Part shown: piece after piece, positions 51,262-60,603 of the stretch | Layout: the number at the start of each line of letters is the position of its first letter | Numbering within the stretch: position 1 is the stretch's first letter | DNA from: Martinezella dioscoreae | Lineage (GTDB): Bacteria; Pseudomonadota; Alphaproteobacteria; Rhizobiales; Rhizobiaceae | Assembly: GCF_009176305.1 (NCBI RefSeq) | Contig: NZ_BLAJ01000006.1 | Coordinates: forward strand, 1 to 64,000 | Reading direction: 5' to 3' | DNA length: 64,000 bases | Translations under genes and position numbers: made by a program | Notes under the pieces: generated by a model | Told to the model about the DNA's origin: nothing | What the model saw: only the letters and a program-made list of their open reading frames with translations | Databases searched by the model: none

Positions 51262-52937
51262 GCAATCTTTTCCTTGTCGAAGATCGGCCGGTGCTGCGGG
51301 GGTTGGGTGCGTGTGAAACGTGCGGCACCCGAAGGGATCGATTCCAACAGCGAGCGCGTATAGGCCTGGCGGGGGGTGTCGAAGATCTCACCCACGGTGC
51401 CATGCTCGACGATGCGTCCGCGCTGCATGACCGAGACCGTGTGGGCAAGCTGGCGCACGAGCGCCAGATCATGCGACACGAAAATATAGGTAAGGCCGAG
51501 CTTGACCTGCAGCGACAGCAGTACCTCGACAATATCGGCCTGAACGCTGACGTCGAGCGCGGAGGTAGGCTCGTCAAGCACGATCACGTCAGGTTTCAGG
51601 ACAAGCGAGCGGGCAATGGCGACGCGCTGGCGCTGGCCGCCAGACAAGGCGGCGGGCTTGCGGGACAGGAGATGCTCTCCCAGCCCGACGTTTGCGGACG
51701 CCCTGCGCACCGCAAGTGCCCGCTCCTGATGGGTCCCGATCTTGAAGCGGTCCAGCGGCTCGCGCACGAGCCTCTCGACGTTCCAGGTCGGATCAAGCGA
51801 TGTGAAGGGGTTCTGGTAGACGAGCTGCAGGTGCCGCCAGACAGAGCGCAGCTGTTCGGGTGATCGACCATTGACCTGTTCGCCGCCAACAGTGATCTTC
51901 CCGGCGTCGGGCTGCTCAAGCCCGAGCAGAAGCCGGATCGCCGTTGTCTTTCCGGATCCGGATTCACCGACCAGCGCATGCGTCGTTCCCGCCTGAACGT
52001 CGAACGAGACGTCGTTGACGGCGGTCAGCACCTTGCCGTCGACGGTGAAGGTCTTCGTTACGCCGCTGACCTCGATCTTCGGTGTCCTTTCACGCGGGGC
52101 GCCAAGATGCCGGAAACCGGGCTCTCGCAACGGCCGGTACCGGTTCGGGTTGAGTGCCGGCACGTCGCCGTGAAGTTTTCTGGCGTAAGAGGAGGAAGGC
52201 GCGGAGAATATCGTAGCGGTACTGCCAGCCTCCTGGACGATGCCGTCCTTGAGGACCACGATGGAATCCGCGCGCTCGGCTGCGATCGCCAGGTCGTGGG
52301 TGATCAGGAGAAGGCTGATCTGCAGTTCCTCCTGCAACGTCGACAACAGGTCGAGAATCCGCTTTTGGATCGTCACATCGAGCGCGGAGGTCGGCTCGTC
52401 TGCGACCAGCAGCGACGGCCGCGGCAGAACGGCGAGCCCGATCAGCACGCGCTGGAGCATGCCGCCGGAAAGTTGATGCGGATAGGAGTCGTAGACGCGC
52501 TGGGGATTGTCGAGCCCGACCTGTGCGAATGTCTCAAGAACGAGTGCCTTGCGAAGCACCTTGTCCGTTTCGTCGAGCAGTGCGGCCGCTTCCATCGCCT
52601 GCGCGCCGATGGTGCGGACCGGGTTCAAGGAGTTGCCGGGGTCCTGCGGCACGAAACCGATCCTGCGTCCCCTGAATGGACGGAAGCGGCGCTCCGGAAG
52701 CCCCAGAAGCTCCTGGCCCTCGAATTCGACGCGGCCCGTGGCATGTCCCGCTGCGGGAAGCAGTCGCAGGACGGCGCGGGCGATGGTCGATTTTCCCGAT
52801 CCGGATTCGCCGATCAGCGCGAGACCTTTGCCGCGTCCAAGCTCGAAGCCGACATTGCTGACGACCCTATGGGTACTGTAGGCGACCGACAATCCTTCGG
52901 CCCGCAGCAGCGGGGTCGATGGGCGGTTTGAAAGCAT
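51258..52937 (-). CDS. Dipeptide/nickel-type ABC importer, two ATPases in one protein
   Basis: Fused DppD-DppF-type ATPase of about 559 residues. The first half has Walker A GESGSGKST, LSGGMLQRVLIGLAV and LLVADEPTSALD; the second half (from about residue 290) has GESGSGKTT, LSGGQRQRVAIARSL and VIVLDEPTSALD. One gene replaces the usual two. The start could be ATG 52937, two bases after the permease stop, or ATG 52961 within the permease gene, which has a better ribosome site. It serves the two permeases and binding protein encoded upstream. Confidence 0.9.
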   Translation of the reverse strand: MLSNRPSTPLLRAEGLSVAYSTHRVVSNVGFELGRGKGLALIGESGSGKSTIARAVLRLLPAAGHATGRVEFEGQELLGLPERRFRPFRGRRIGFVPQDPGNSLNPVRTIGAQAMEAAALLDETDKVLRKALVLETFAQVGLDNPQRVYDSYPHQLSGGMLQRVLIGLAVLPRPSLLVADEPTSALDVTIQKRILDLLSTLQEELQISLLLITHDLAIAAERADSIVVLKDGIVQEAGSTATIFSAPSSSYARKLHGDVPALNPNRYRPLREPGFRHLGAPRERTPKIEVSGVTKTFTVDGKVLTAVNDVSFDVQAGTTHALVGESGSGKTTAIRLLLGLEQPDAGKITVGGEQVNGRSPEQLRSVWRHLQLVYQNPFTSLDPTWNVERLVREPLDRFKIGTHQERALAVRRASANVGLGEHLLSRKPAALSGGQRQRVAIARSLVLKPDVIVLDEPTSALDVSVQADIVEVLLSLQVKLGLTYIFVSHDLALVRQLAHTVSVMQRGRIVEHGTVGEIFDTPRQAYTRSLLESIPSGAARFTRTQPPQHRPIFDKEKIA

Positions 52938-52939
52938 GG

Positions 52940-53788
52940 TCAGTCTGTCTTGCGGAGCCATCGGCTGATCCTGTTTACAGAGAGGACGGTTGCGATCGTG
53001 ACGAGGGCCGGGGCATAAACCAGCCAGGGCCATTTGAGGTAATCCTTGCCGATCGAGATCAGCAGACCCCAGTCGGAGGCCGGCGGCGGATCGCCGTAGC
53101 CAAGGAAGGCGAGGCTGGCGATCACCAGGATGGAATCGCCAAACTGCAGGACGGCAAGCGGCAGCACCGATCGCGATGCGTTCGGAAGCACGTGACGCCA
53201 CAGAATGTGCCAGCGCGAGCCACCGAGGAGGAAGGACGATTCGACGAATGTGGCCTGTCGGGTCTTGATGACTTCGGAGCGCATCACCCGGGCAAACAGC
53301 GCAACGGCTGAGATGCCGGTCGCGATTGCCGCATTGGTCGTGTCGAAACCGATTGCGGTGACGACGATGACCGCCAGCAGGAATTTGGGGATGGCCAGCA
53401 ACACATCGACGAGCCGGGCAAAGACCGTGTCCACCCAGCCGCCGAAGAAGCCGGCCAGCAGTCCGATAATTCCGCCGGCGACGACGCCGATGACGACTGC
53501 AATCAGTGCGCTCGCCACCGAAGAAGCCGTGCCATAGACGACGCGTGTATAGAGGTCGCGGCCGAGATGGTCAGTACCGAACCAGTGTGCCGCACTTGGG
53601 CCGAGCAGCTTTTGAGCGGGAGTGCCGTTCACCGGATCGTAATGGGTAAACAGGCTGGGCGCCAAAGACCAGCCGATCGCCAGAGCAACGACCAGAAACG
53701 AAAGGATGACGACGGGCGGCACGCGCAGGCCCGTCAGACGGCTGAGCGCGGTCGTGCGGGGGGTGGAGGAAACAGAGGCAAGTGTCAT
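52940..53788 (-). CDS. Peptide-type ABC importer permease, DppC class
   Basis: Permease of 282 residues with about six helices. The N-terminal LAPSLFTHYDPVNGTPAQKL, then HWFGTDHLGRDLYTRVVYG, is diagnostic of DppC/OppC, and the ATPase-contact loop is VESSFLLGGSRWHILWRHVL, then PNASRSVLPL. It overlaps the first permease gene by four bases. Confidence 0.92.
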   Translation of the reverse strand: MTLASVSSTPRTTALSRLTGLRVPPVVILSFLVVALAIGWSLAPSLFTHYDPVNGTPAQKLLGPSAAHWFGTDHLGRDLYTRVVYGTASSVASALIAVVIGVVAGGIIGLLAGFFGGWVDTVFARLVDVLLAIPKFLLAVIVVTAIGFDTTNAAIATGISAVALFARVMRSEVIKTRQATFVESSFLLGGSRWHILWRHVLPNASRSVLPLAVLQFGDSILVIASLAFLGYGDPPPASDWGLLISIGKDYLKWPWLVYAPALVTIATVLSVNRISRWLRKTD

Positions 53789-54804
53789 GGGGTCAGCCCC
53801 TTGGAGATGGGGAGAGAGCTGTCGTCGGCGGTCGTCGGACGGCGGTCTTGCCCGCCGAGAAGTTTGACGCGCGGATCGAGCAGCGGATAGGTAAGGTCGG
53901 CGATCAGGTTGACGACCACGAAGACCACTGCGGCGAGCGAGACGACGGCTTGCAGGACCGGCAGGTCCTGCGTGCTGACCGACCGCTGCACCAGGCTGCC
54001 GAGCCCGTTTCGGCCAAACACCGTCTCGGTTATCAGCGAGCCCCCGAGCAATTCGCCGATCGTCAAAGCGACGACCGTGATGACCGGAAGCGATGAGGGC
54101 TTGAGCAGGTGCATGACGAAGAGACGCATCTGGCCGAGCCCGCGTCCACGTGCGACGGCGGCATAATCCTGGCTGGATTCATGGTCGAGATTGGCAATCA
54201 GGACTTCGGCGATCTGTGCCGAGATCGGAATGCCGAGGGCGATCGCCGCGAAAAGCGTTGCCCAGAAACTGTCGGGCTGGATGACGCGAAAGACGCCGAG
54301 CTGAAAGCCGAAGAGATGGATCAGCACCAGGCCGATCACGAAGTTCGGAACCGACAGGAACAGCGACGGGAAGCCGCGGAGCAGTCCCTGGCCAAGCCGC
54401 CGGGGCAGAAATTGCGTGCCGTAGGCGATGATTGCCGCCAGGAACAGCGCAACCGCGAGCCCCGCCGAGGCAAGCACGAGTGTCGACGGCAGAACCTCCG
54501 CAATCAGCGTTGCCACCGGCCGGTTAGTTCGCATCGACAGACCAAGATCGCCAGTCACGAAGCCGGAAAAGGCGTTCCAGAGCTGCACGGGGACCGGCTT
54601 GTCCAATCCCTGCGCGGCGATGATCTCCTTGATCTCATCCGGGGTGAAGCCGTTCTGCGGGTTGTTCAGGACGTTGGTAATCGGATCGCCGGGCAGGATG
54701 CTGACGACGACAAAGGTGAAGACATAAGACAACAGGATCACGACGATCGCTTGCAGGAGCCGCTTTCCGGCATACACGAAATAGGCTTTTCTCATGCCCA
54801 TCAC
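53785..54804 (-). CDS. Peptide-type ABC importer permease, DppB class
   Basis: Permease of 339 residues with six predicted helices. The N-terminal KRLLQAIVVILLSYVFTFVV and LPGDPITNVLNNPQNGFTPD match DppB/OppB, and the C-terminal contact loop is SQDYAAVARGRGLGQMRLFV, then LKPSSLPVITV. Two in-frame ATGs lie within ten bases of each other at the start. It follows the binding-protein gene by 24 bases. Confidence 0.92.
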   Translation of the reverse strand: MMGMRKAYFVYAGKRLLQAIVVILLSYVFTFVVVSILPGDPITNVLNNPQNGFTPDEIKEIIAAQGLDKPVPVQLWNAFSGFVTGDLGLSMRTNRPVATLIAEVLPSTLVLASAGLAVALFLAAIIAYGTQFLPRRLGQGLLRGFPSLFLSVPNFVIGLVLIHLFGFQLGVFRVIQPDSFWATLFAAIALGIPISAQIAEVLIANLDHESSQDYAAVARGRGLGQMRLFVMHLLKPSSLPVITVVALTIGELLGGSLITETVFGRNGLGSLVQRSVSTQDLPVLQAVVSLAAVVFVVVNLIADLTYPLLDPRVKLLGGQDRRPTTADDSSLPISKGLTP

Positions 54805-54828
54805 CTCTGTGTCTGTTGAACGGCCGGA

Positions 54829-56481
54829 CTATTCGCTTTTCGTGGCGGTGTAGTAGCTGGCATAGGCGACGCCGTTGTAGACCGCTCCCTTGAGCTTAGG
54901 CGACTGCACATAGATGCGCTGGACGATCTGTGTCCGCGGAATGAAATAACCCTGGTCGAGGACGTATCTCTGCAACTCATCGAGCAGCGGTTTGCGGGCT
55001 TCGATGGAGCCGGCGCCGGCGATCTTGTCGCGCAAGTCGTTGAGGGTCTTGTCGCTCTCGTCGAGCGCAAACCAGTTCTCGCCATTGTTGGCATTCGTCA
55101 GGATGCTGGCGACGGTGCCGGCGTCGATGAAGGAGCGCGTCACCTCATATGCCGGTACGCCCGCGCCGCCATACTTTACCTTCTGCCCGAAGGTGACGAC
55201 GTCATAGGCACGGATATCGACCTTCCAGCCGATCTTGCCGAGCTGCTGGGCAATCAGTTCGTCGATCGATTTCGATGTCGCGAGGTAGGGGTTGGAATTC
55301 AACGTCAGCGACAGCGGCTTGCCATCCTTGACGCGAATGCCGTCCGTTCCCTTCTTCCAGCCTGCCTCGTCGAGAAGCTTCTCTGCCTTTTCAGGATTGT
55401 AGGCAAGCAGCGGGCTCTGGTCGGTCGCACCCGGAACGTTGCTCTGGATGAACGACGTCGCAAGCTTCCAGTCGGGCGTATAGACCGTGTCGATGATCTC
55501 CTGGCGATTGATGCCAGCCTGAAGTGCTTGGCGAACCCTCACGTCGTCATAGGGCGCAAGCTTGGTGTTGATCGCCCAGCCGTTGACGAAGCCGAGATAG
55601 CGAGGCGTCGCTACCGTGAGGCCTTCCGACTTGAGAGACTCGAGCTCCTGCGGCGATGCGTTGTAGGCAACGTCGGCCTGCCCGGACTGGACGGCCGCGA
55701 CGCGCAGCGACGGTTCCGAGACGAGCTTGTAGGTGATCGTATCGAGATGGGCGGGACCGGTCTGGCCGACCGCGGCAGGACCCCAGTTGTAATCCTTGCG
55801 CTTGGCAAGCTTGACGTAGTCGCCTTCCTTCCAGGACTCGACGACATAGGGGCCGCTGCCGGAGGTCCTGCTCAGGTCCGCTTGGGCGCTTGCCGGCGAG
55901 GCGATGGTCTTCGGGGAGATGAGGATAGAGCCGTGATAGCCGAGTGTCGGGATGAAGCCGAGGGTCGGCTTCTTGAAGAAAACCTTCACGGTCGTCGCAT
56001 CGACGGGTTCGGCATGATCATAGGTCTTGGGGAACAGGCCGATCGGGTTGATGCCCTCGCTCTTGCGTCCGGCATACCAGATGTCGAGATTGGCAACGAC
56101 GGCTGCTGCATCGAGCGGGCTCCCGTCGGAGAAGGTCACGCCGGTCTTCAGATGCAGGGTGAATTCCGTCGCATTGTCATTCTGCTCCCAGCGCTCGGCG
56201 ATCCACGGGCTTACCTTGCCGTCGGCATCGACATAAAGAAGCTTGTCGGTGACATGGCCCCAGATATGGCCCTGAAAGCTGGAGATCGCGCTGTTGTTGG
56301 GAATCCAGGTGTCGCCCAGCGAATCGATCAGGAAGACGACATCTCCGCCATCATGCGCGCCGTCCTCAGCCAATGCCGGGGTTACATTCGCTGTTGCGAC
56401 CAGGGCGGCAAATGCCAGCGCAGAGGTGGCGGTCAGCAGACGACGCCGGGAAAGAAGAAGGCGAGGAGAACGGTCGTTCAT
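54829..56481 (-). CDS. Periplasmic solute-binding protein, peptide/nickel (family 5) type
   Basis: Secreted binding protein of 550 residues. The signal peptide RRRLLTATSALAFAALVATA ends near PALA. Family 5 features are GDVVFLIDSLGDTWIPNNSA at the start, KLLYVDADGKVSPWIAERWE and TEFTLHLKTGVTFSDGSPLD. It is the first gene of the importer/LLM unit, and a copy of the shared 40-bp motif lies 71 bases upstream. Given the monooxygenases it travels with, the ligand may be an organosulfur compound rather than a peptide; this is inference. Confidence 0.9.
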   Translation of the reverse strand: MNDRSPRLLLSRRRLLTATSALAFAALVATANVTPALAEDGAHDGGDVVFLIDSLGDTWIPNNSAISSFQGHIWGHVTDKLLYVDADGKVSPWIAERWEQNDNATEFTLHLKTGVTFSDGSPLDAAAVVANLDIWYAGRKSEGINPIGLFPKTYDHAEPVDATTVKVFFKKPTLGFIPTLGYHGSILISPKTIASPASAQADLSRTSGSGPYVVESWKEGDYVKLAKRKDYNWGPAAVGQTGPAHLDTITYKLVSEPSLRVAAVQSGQADVAYNASPQELESLKSEGLTVATPRYLGFVNGWAINTKLAPYDDVRVRQALQAGINRQEIIDTVYTPDWKLATSFIQSNVPGATDQSPLLAYNPEKAEKLLDEAGWKKGTDGIRVKDGKPLSLTLNSNPYLATSKSIDELIAQQLGKIGWKVDIRAYDVVTFGQKVKYGGAGVPAYEVTRSFIDAGTVASILTNANNGENWFALDESDKTLNDLRDKIAGAGSIEARKPLLDELQRYVLDQGYFIPRTQIVQRIYVQSPKLKGAVYNGVAYASYYTATKSE

Positions 56482-56551
56482 GAAGCAGTCCTGTTTGGTT
56501 GCCGGGCTAATGACGAACAGGAGCCTATGTGAGCGGATCGGTTTCGAGAAA

Positions 56552-56591
56552 GACTGGTTGTTCTTTTTCCATCAAATTTGTAGATTATTTT
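56552..56591 (-). promoter_or_regulatory. Shared sulfur-locus motif, copy 2
   Basis: This is the partner of 50090-50129 (28 of 40 bases identical, no gaps). It lies 71 bases upstream of the binding-protein gene, so both copies are at a similar distance from a start codon and on the same strand. That fits a common promoter architecture for the two transcription units. Confidence 0.6.
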
Positions 56592-56668
56592 GTCAGCGCG
56601 ATCTGAAGCACGAGGATCAGGATTTCCGCCGGTCGAGTGCCGGGCGAGCGGGATTGCGTGACGACGGT

Positions 56669-58969
56669 CTATCCGACGATAAACGTCATTCCATCGAGAA
56701 TGCGTACGGGCGGCGGTTCACCGGTAAAGCGCTCGACATCGACCTTCGTCAGCTGGCCCGTCGAGCCTTGGGAAAGCTGCGATGTGCCGGCGTCACGGGT
56801 GAGGATGTTCGGATTTCCATGAACGCACATGGCCATCGCAGCTTCAGCGTTATCGGGCTCGAACCATGCGCCGGTGGCAAGCTGCATGACACCCGGTCTT
56901 ACATCCCTACTGATGACAGCGGCAGCGAGGCAACTGCCGCGGGCGTTGAACAGCCTGACGATATCGCGATCCGAAATGCCACGCTCTGCGGCATCGGCAG
57001 GGTGGATGCGCAGCGGTTCCCGGCCGCCGATCTTGGTGGAACGGCTGAAGTCACCATAGTCCAGCTGGCTGTGAAGGCGCGAGTGGGGCTGGTTGCAGAC
57101 GAGATAAAGAGGATAGGGACCTTCCGCCGCCTCCGTCTTCGGGTCCGGTCCATACCAACGTGGATGGCCGCGGCAATCGTCATAACCAAAGCTCTCGATT
57201 GTTTCGGAGAAAATTTCGATCTTGCCCGATGGCGTCGGCAACGGATGGGCGTTCGGATCGGCCCGGAATGCGCGCGCAGGCCCGCCGTCGTCGGGTCTTA
57301 CCGGTAGCAGCAGCTCTCCCTTTTCCCAGAACGTTTCGAAGTCCGGCGCCGGATGACCGGCGGCGACGAGGGCTGTTCGCGTGGTCTCGAAGAGGAAAGC
57401 GAGCCACTCACGGCTTGACCGGTTTTCGGTGAATTCAGCGCGCTTGCCGAGGCGCTCTGCAATATCAGCGAATATCTCGTAGTCGGAGCGTGCTTCGCCG
57501 ACCGGTTCAATCAGCTTCTTCATCGCGATCATCATCGGATCGCGGTCGGCCGCACCGATATCGTCGCGCTCGAGCATCGTGGTTGCGGGCAGGACGATAT
57601 CGGCGTGGCGTGCAGACGACGTCCAGGCCGTCTCGTGCACGATAATCGTCTCCGGCTTCTTGAACGCCTGGCGAAGCCTGTTGAGATCCTGATGGTGGTG
57701 GAACGGATTGCCGCCGGCCCAATAGACGAGGCGGATGTCAGGATAATGCAGGGCCTGACCATTGTAATGGAACGGTTCGCCCGGGTTCAGAAGCATGTCG
57801 GCGATCCGTGCGACGGGAATGAAATCCGGCACTGGATTGTGAAACTGCTTGAGCGTCGGCAGGGGCACGGCAAGCTGGCTTTTGCCGATATTGCCGAGCG
57901 CACCAAGCGAATAGGAAAAGCCGCCGCCATCCAGGCCGATCTGGCCGAGCATGGCCGCCAGTACGATCCCCATCCAGACCGGCTGCTCGCCGTAATCGGC
58001 ACGCTGCAGCGAATGGCTGACGGTGATCAGCGTTCGGGCATTCGCCATGCTGCGCGCCAAATCCACGATCGTCTCGGCGGCGATACCGCAGATGCCGGCT
58101 GCCCATTGCGGGCTCTTCTCGATGCCATCCTCGCGTCCCAGCAGATAGGCCTCAAGGCGTGGATAGCCTGTCGTATAGCGGTCGAGAAATTCCCGATCGT
58201 GCCGTCCCTCGCTGATGAGCACGAAGGCGATCGCCAGCATGAGCGCGACATCCGTTCCCGGGATGACCGGCAGCCATTCGGCCTCGAGATCACCTGCAAT
58301 GTCGTCCTTGAGCGGGCTGATGAGGACGAAACGCGCGCCGCGCGCACGGGCGCTGCTCAGCGTCGGGCGTACGACGTGCCGGCTGATGCCGCCGCCGTGG
58401 ACATCGGTATTCTTCACCGCCATGCCGCCGAAGGCGACGATCAGCTCGCTGCTGCGCTCTATCGCTTCCCAGGTAACGCTCTTTCGGTCGAAGGTATCGT
58501 AAGGACCGAGCACATGCGGAATGATGACCATCGCCGCGCCCGAACTGTAGGTATTGACCGATCTGACATATCCGCCGAGCACGTTGAGGAAGCGGTGGAT
58601 CTGGCTTTGCGCATGATGAAACCGCCCTGCGCTGGACCAGCCGTACGAGCCGCCGAAAATGGCCTGCGGTCCGGCTTCGGCGTGAACACGGCGAAGCTCG
58701 TTGGCGACAAGATCGAGCGCTTCGGGCCAGCTGACCTCGACATATCCGTCGCTCCCACGTTTTCCGGCATTATCAGGCCGGCCTTCAAGCCAGCCGCGCC
58801 TGACGGCCGGGCGCCGGATGCGGGCGGGGCTATGAGCGATTGCGGACAGGTTGCCGAGCAGGGGCGATGGATGCGGGTCGGCGGGATGGGGACGGATTTC
58901 GAGGACGTCGCCCCGGTACCGTCCGTAGAATGCGCCCCAATGAGAGCTGTGGGGTTTGAAGCCGTCCAT
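56669..58969 (-). CDS. Molybdopterin oxidoreductase, biotin/methionine sulfoxide reductase (BisC) type
   Basis: Molybdoenzyme of 766 residues in the DMSO/TMAO/biotin sulfoxide reductase family (E. coli BisC is close in length). The N-terminus SSHWGAFYGRYRGDVLEIRP lacks the Cys motif for an iron-sulfur cluster, as expected. GSYGWSSAGRFHHAQSQIHR carries the serine molybdenum ligand (Ser113). The C-terminal pterin region includes TPSGKIEIFSETIESFGYDD. I start at ATG 58969, preceded by GGGAG; the longer frame begins with TTG. No signal peptide is seen, so it is cytoplasmic like BisC. It is next to the sulfur importer, which fits sulfoxide reduction for sulfur scavenging. Confidence 0.9.
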   Translation of the reverse strand: MDGFKPHSSHWGAFYGRYRGDVLEIRPHPADPHPSPLLGNLSAIAHSPARIRRPAVRRGWLEGRPDNAGKRGSDGYVEVSWPEALDLVANELRRVHAEAGPQAIFGGSYGWSSAGRFHHAQSQIHRFLNVLGGYVRSVNTYSSGAAMVIIPHVLGPYDTFDRKSVTWEAIERSSELIVAFGGMAVKNTDVHGGGISRHVVRPTLSSARARGARFVLISPLKDDIAGDLEAEWLPVIPGTDVALMLAIAFVLISEGRHDREFLDRYTTGYPRLEAYLLGREDGIEKSPQWAAGICGIAAETIVDLARSMANARTLITVSHSLQRADYGEQPVWMGIVLAAMLGQIGLDGGGFSYSLGALGNIGKSQLAVPLPTLKQFHNPVPDFIPVARIADMLLNPGEPFHYNGQALHYPDIRLVYWAGGNPFHHHQDLNRLRQAFKKPETIIVHETAWTSSARHADIVLPATTMLERDDIGAADRDPMMIAMKKLIEPVGEARSDYEIFADIAERLGKRAEFTENRSSREWLAFLFETTRTALVAAGHPAPDFETFWEKGELLLPVRPDDGGPARAFRADPNAHPLPTPSGKIEIFSETIESFGYDDCRGHPRWYGPDPKTEAAEGPYPLYLVCNQPHSRLHSQLDYGDFSRSTKIGGREPLRIHPADAAERGISDRDIVRLFNARGSCLAAAVISRDVRPGVMQLATGAWFEPDNAEAAMAMCVHGNPNILTRDAGTSQLSQGSTGQLTKVDVERFTGEPPPVRILDGMTFIVG

Positions 58970-59011
58970 CGCAGCGTCTCCCGTGAACAAGGGTGGAAAG
59001 ATCGGCAATCC

Positions 59012-59085
59012 TCACCCAGGCAGGATCTTGCCGGGGTTCATGATGCCCTCGGATCGCCGGCGTGGGATGGATTCGCCGCGGCCAT
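59012..59085 (-). pseudogene. C-terminal scrap of a FAD-linked oxidase
   Basis: A minus-strand frame ends EGIMNPGKILPG before the TGA at 59012-59014. The tail G-x-MNPGK-IL is characteristic of VAO-fold FAD oxidases (GlcD-like). Nothing further upstream continues the family, so only a scrap remains. The rest of the gap up to 59278 shows no gene. Confidence 0.5.
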
Positions 59086-59278
59086 GCTGGTCACGCAACG
59101 CGTGCGAGGTCGATGAGCGGTTATCGAATCTTGCCTGTAATTGGACCGATAGCTCGGGGATAGGATGCCCATCTTTCACGTCCTTTTCCGTGCTGACCGT
59201 GACAGCCGGAATCGCGCTATGCCGTCACGATCAGGCATCGATGCGGGTTGGCCGGTACCAAGTCTCACAGACGCGCCG

Positions 59279-59881
59279 TCAGACGGCGATCTTCTCGCCA
59301 TTCAGGTGGCGCTCAAGGAAGGGCAGGCTATCCTGCCCCCAGTAGAGCTCATTTTCGTAGCGAAACGTCGGAAGACCGAAGACGCCGGCGGCTTTGGCCA
59401 TCTCGATGTTGGATCGCCAGATCGACTGGATGGCCTCGGTCTTCGCGCGTTCTTCCAGCTTCGCACCGTTGAAGCCGACGGAACTGGCGATCGCCTGACG
59501 CACCTCGCTCCGGCCGATATCCGCCGCTTCGGCCCAGAATGCCGTCTGTAGCGCGCGGGTTAGTTTTAGCCAATCCAAACGATCCTCGATGGCCGCAATG
59601 ACCATGAAACCCGCGGGAGTCGGGTCCGAAAGGGCGGCGCGATTTTCGAAATTGAGCGTCTTGCCGCGCAAAGCCGCCCAGCGTTTCAGGTCTTTCATCC
59701 AGTAGGCGCGCCGAACCTCGGGCCTGTTGCGGGAATAGATACCGCCGTTCTCTTCGATTACGGAAATGACGTGCGGGCGGATCAACATGTCGTGCGCTTG
59801 CGCAAGATCTGTAAACGCATCGAGGCCGATGAAGGACCAGGGCGAGCCGATGCCGAAGAAATAGTCAATTACCTTTGTCAT
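59279..59881 (-). CDS. 2-hydroxychromene-2-carboxylate isomerase-like (DsbA/GST-kappa fold) protein
   Basis: Thioredoxin-fold enzyme of 200 residues. The N-terminal IDYFFGIGSPWSFIGLDAF carries the Ser that replaces the catalytic Cys in the kappa-GST/HCCA isomerase family, and GVFGLPTFRYENELYWGQD contains the cis-Pro loop and C-terminal region. Members use glutathione to isomerise naphthalene metabolites or related compounds; the substrate here is unknown. Its ATG lies 17 bases inside the tetR stop region, so the two genes are coupled. Confidence 0.88.
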   Translation of the reverse strand: MTKVIDYFFGIGSPWSFIGLDAFTDLAQAHDMLIRPHVISVIEENGGIYSRNRPEVRRAYWMKDLKRWAALRGKTLNFENRAALSDPTPAGFMVIAAIEDRLDWLKLTRALQTAFWAEAADIGRSEVRQAIASSVGFNGAKLEERAKTEAIQSIWRSNIEMAKAAGVFGLPTFRYENELYWGQDSLPFLERHLNGEKIAV

Positions 59882-60461
59882 GCTGTGCCTTTTCAGCCTT
59901 TTTGATCGAAGAAACCGCGACGTCAAATACAAAAAGCGCGCAGTCTCTGGCGGTCAGAACAGCCTGGGGATCGCGGCCGACGGCGACTGTCGCGAGTGCT
60001 CCCTCGTAGAGAAGGCAAAGATGGGCGGCCGGCTGGACTGCTTCTACGCCTGCTCTCGTCATGAGCGAGGCAAACAAATGACGCACCGTTGCTTTGTGGT
60101 TGCGCGCGACGGCAACGACGCGTTCTGAATCGCCATGCTCGGCGACCGCAAGCGCAAATGCGCACCCTCGAAATTCAGGGCTATCTGCTTTTTCATGCAG
60201 ACGCTCGAAGATCAGGTTGAGCTGATCTCGCGGATTTGCTGCCTCGGCGAAGACGGCGTCCAAAGAGCGGATTACCCGCTCATGGCGATCCTTAAGATAG
60301 GCCGCGACGAGATGATCCTTGGATGGAAAATGCCGGTAGAGCGTTGCCTTGGCGACCTTGGTCTCATCGATGATGCGATCGATGCCCACAGCGCGGATAC
60401 CCTCTCGATAGAAAAGCGCGCCGGCAGACGCAAGAATGTGATCTGAAATGGAGGCTTTCAT
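59865..60461 (-). CDS. TetR-family regulator upstream of the isomerase
   Basis: Regulator of 198 residues. The helix-turn-helix is at about 8-52: ILASAGALFYREGIRAVGID, then RIIDETKVAKATLYRHFPSK. The C-terminal domain (about 80-190) contains GCAFALAVAEHGDSERVVAV and is probably the ligand-binding part. It is cotranscribed with the isomerase gene and probably controls the pair. Confidence 0.9.
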   Translation of the reverse strand: MKASISDHILASAGALFYREGIRAVGIDRIIDETKVAKATLYRHFPSKDHLVAAYLKDRHERVIRSLDAVFAEAANPRDQLNLIFERLHEKADSPEFRGCAFALAVAEHGDSERVVAVARNHKATVRHLFASLMTRAGVEAVQPAAHLCLLYEGALATVAVGRDPQAVLTARDCALFVFDVAVSSIKKAEKAQHDKGN

Positions 60462-60603
60462 GGAATTGCTACGGGGCCTTCTCGAAACAGCGCGCTGACA
60501 TGCGAGTGCAGCGAGGGAGATTTCTATGCCCTCCGACCATTAAGAGAAAGACAGGTCATTCCGCTTGGATGGGTCGCTGGAAATATTTTTGCTCCGACAC
60601 ATG

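Noticed and set aside
51258..53201. A longer start for the fused ABC ATPase at 53201
   Set aside because: The extra 80 or more residues are a shadow of the permease gene in another frame; the ATPase begins at 52937 or 52961.
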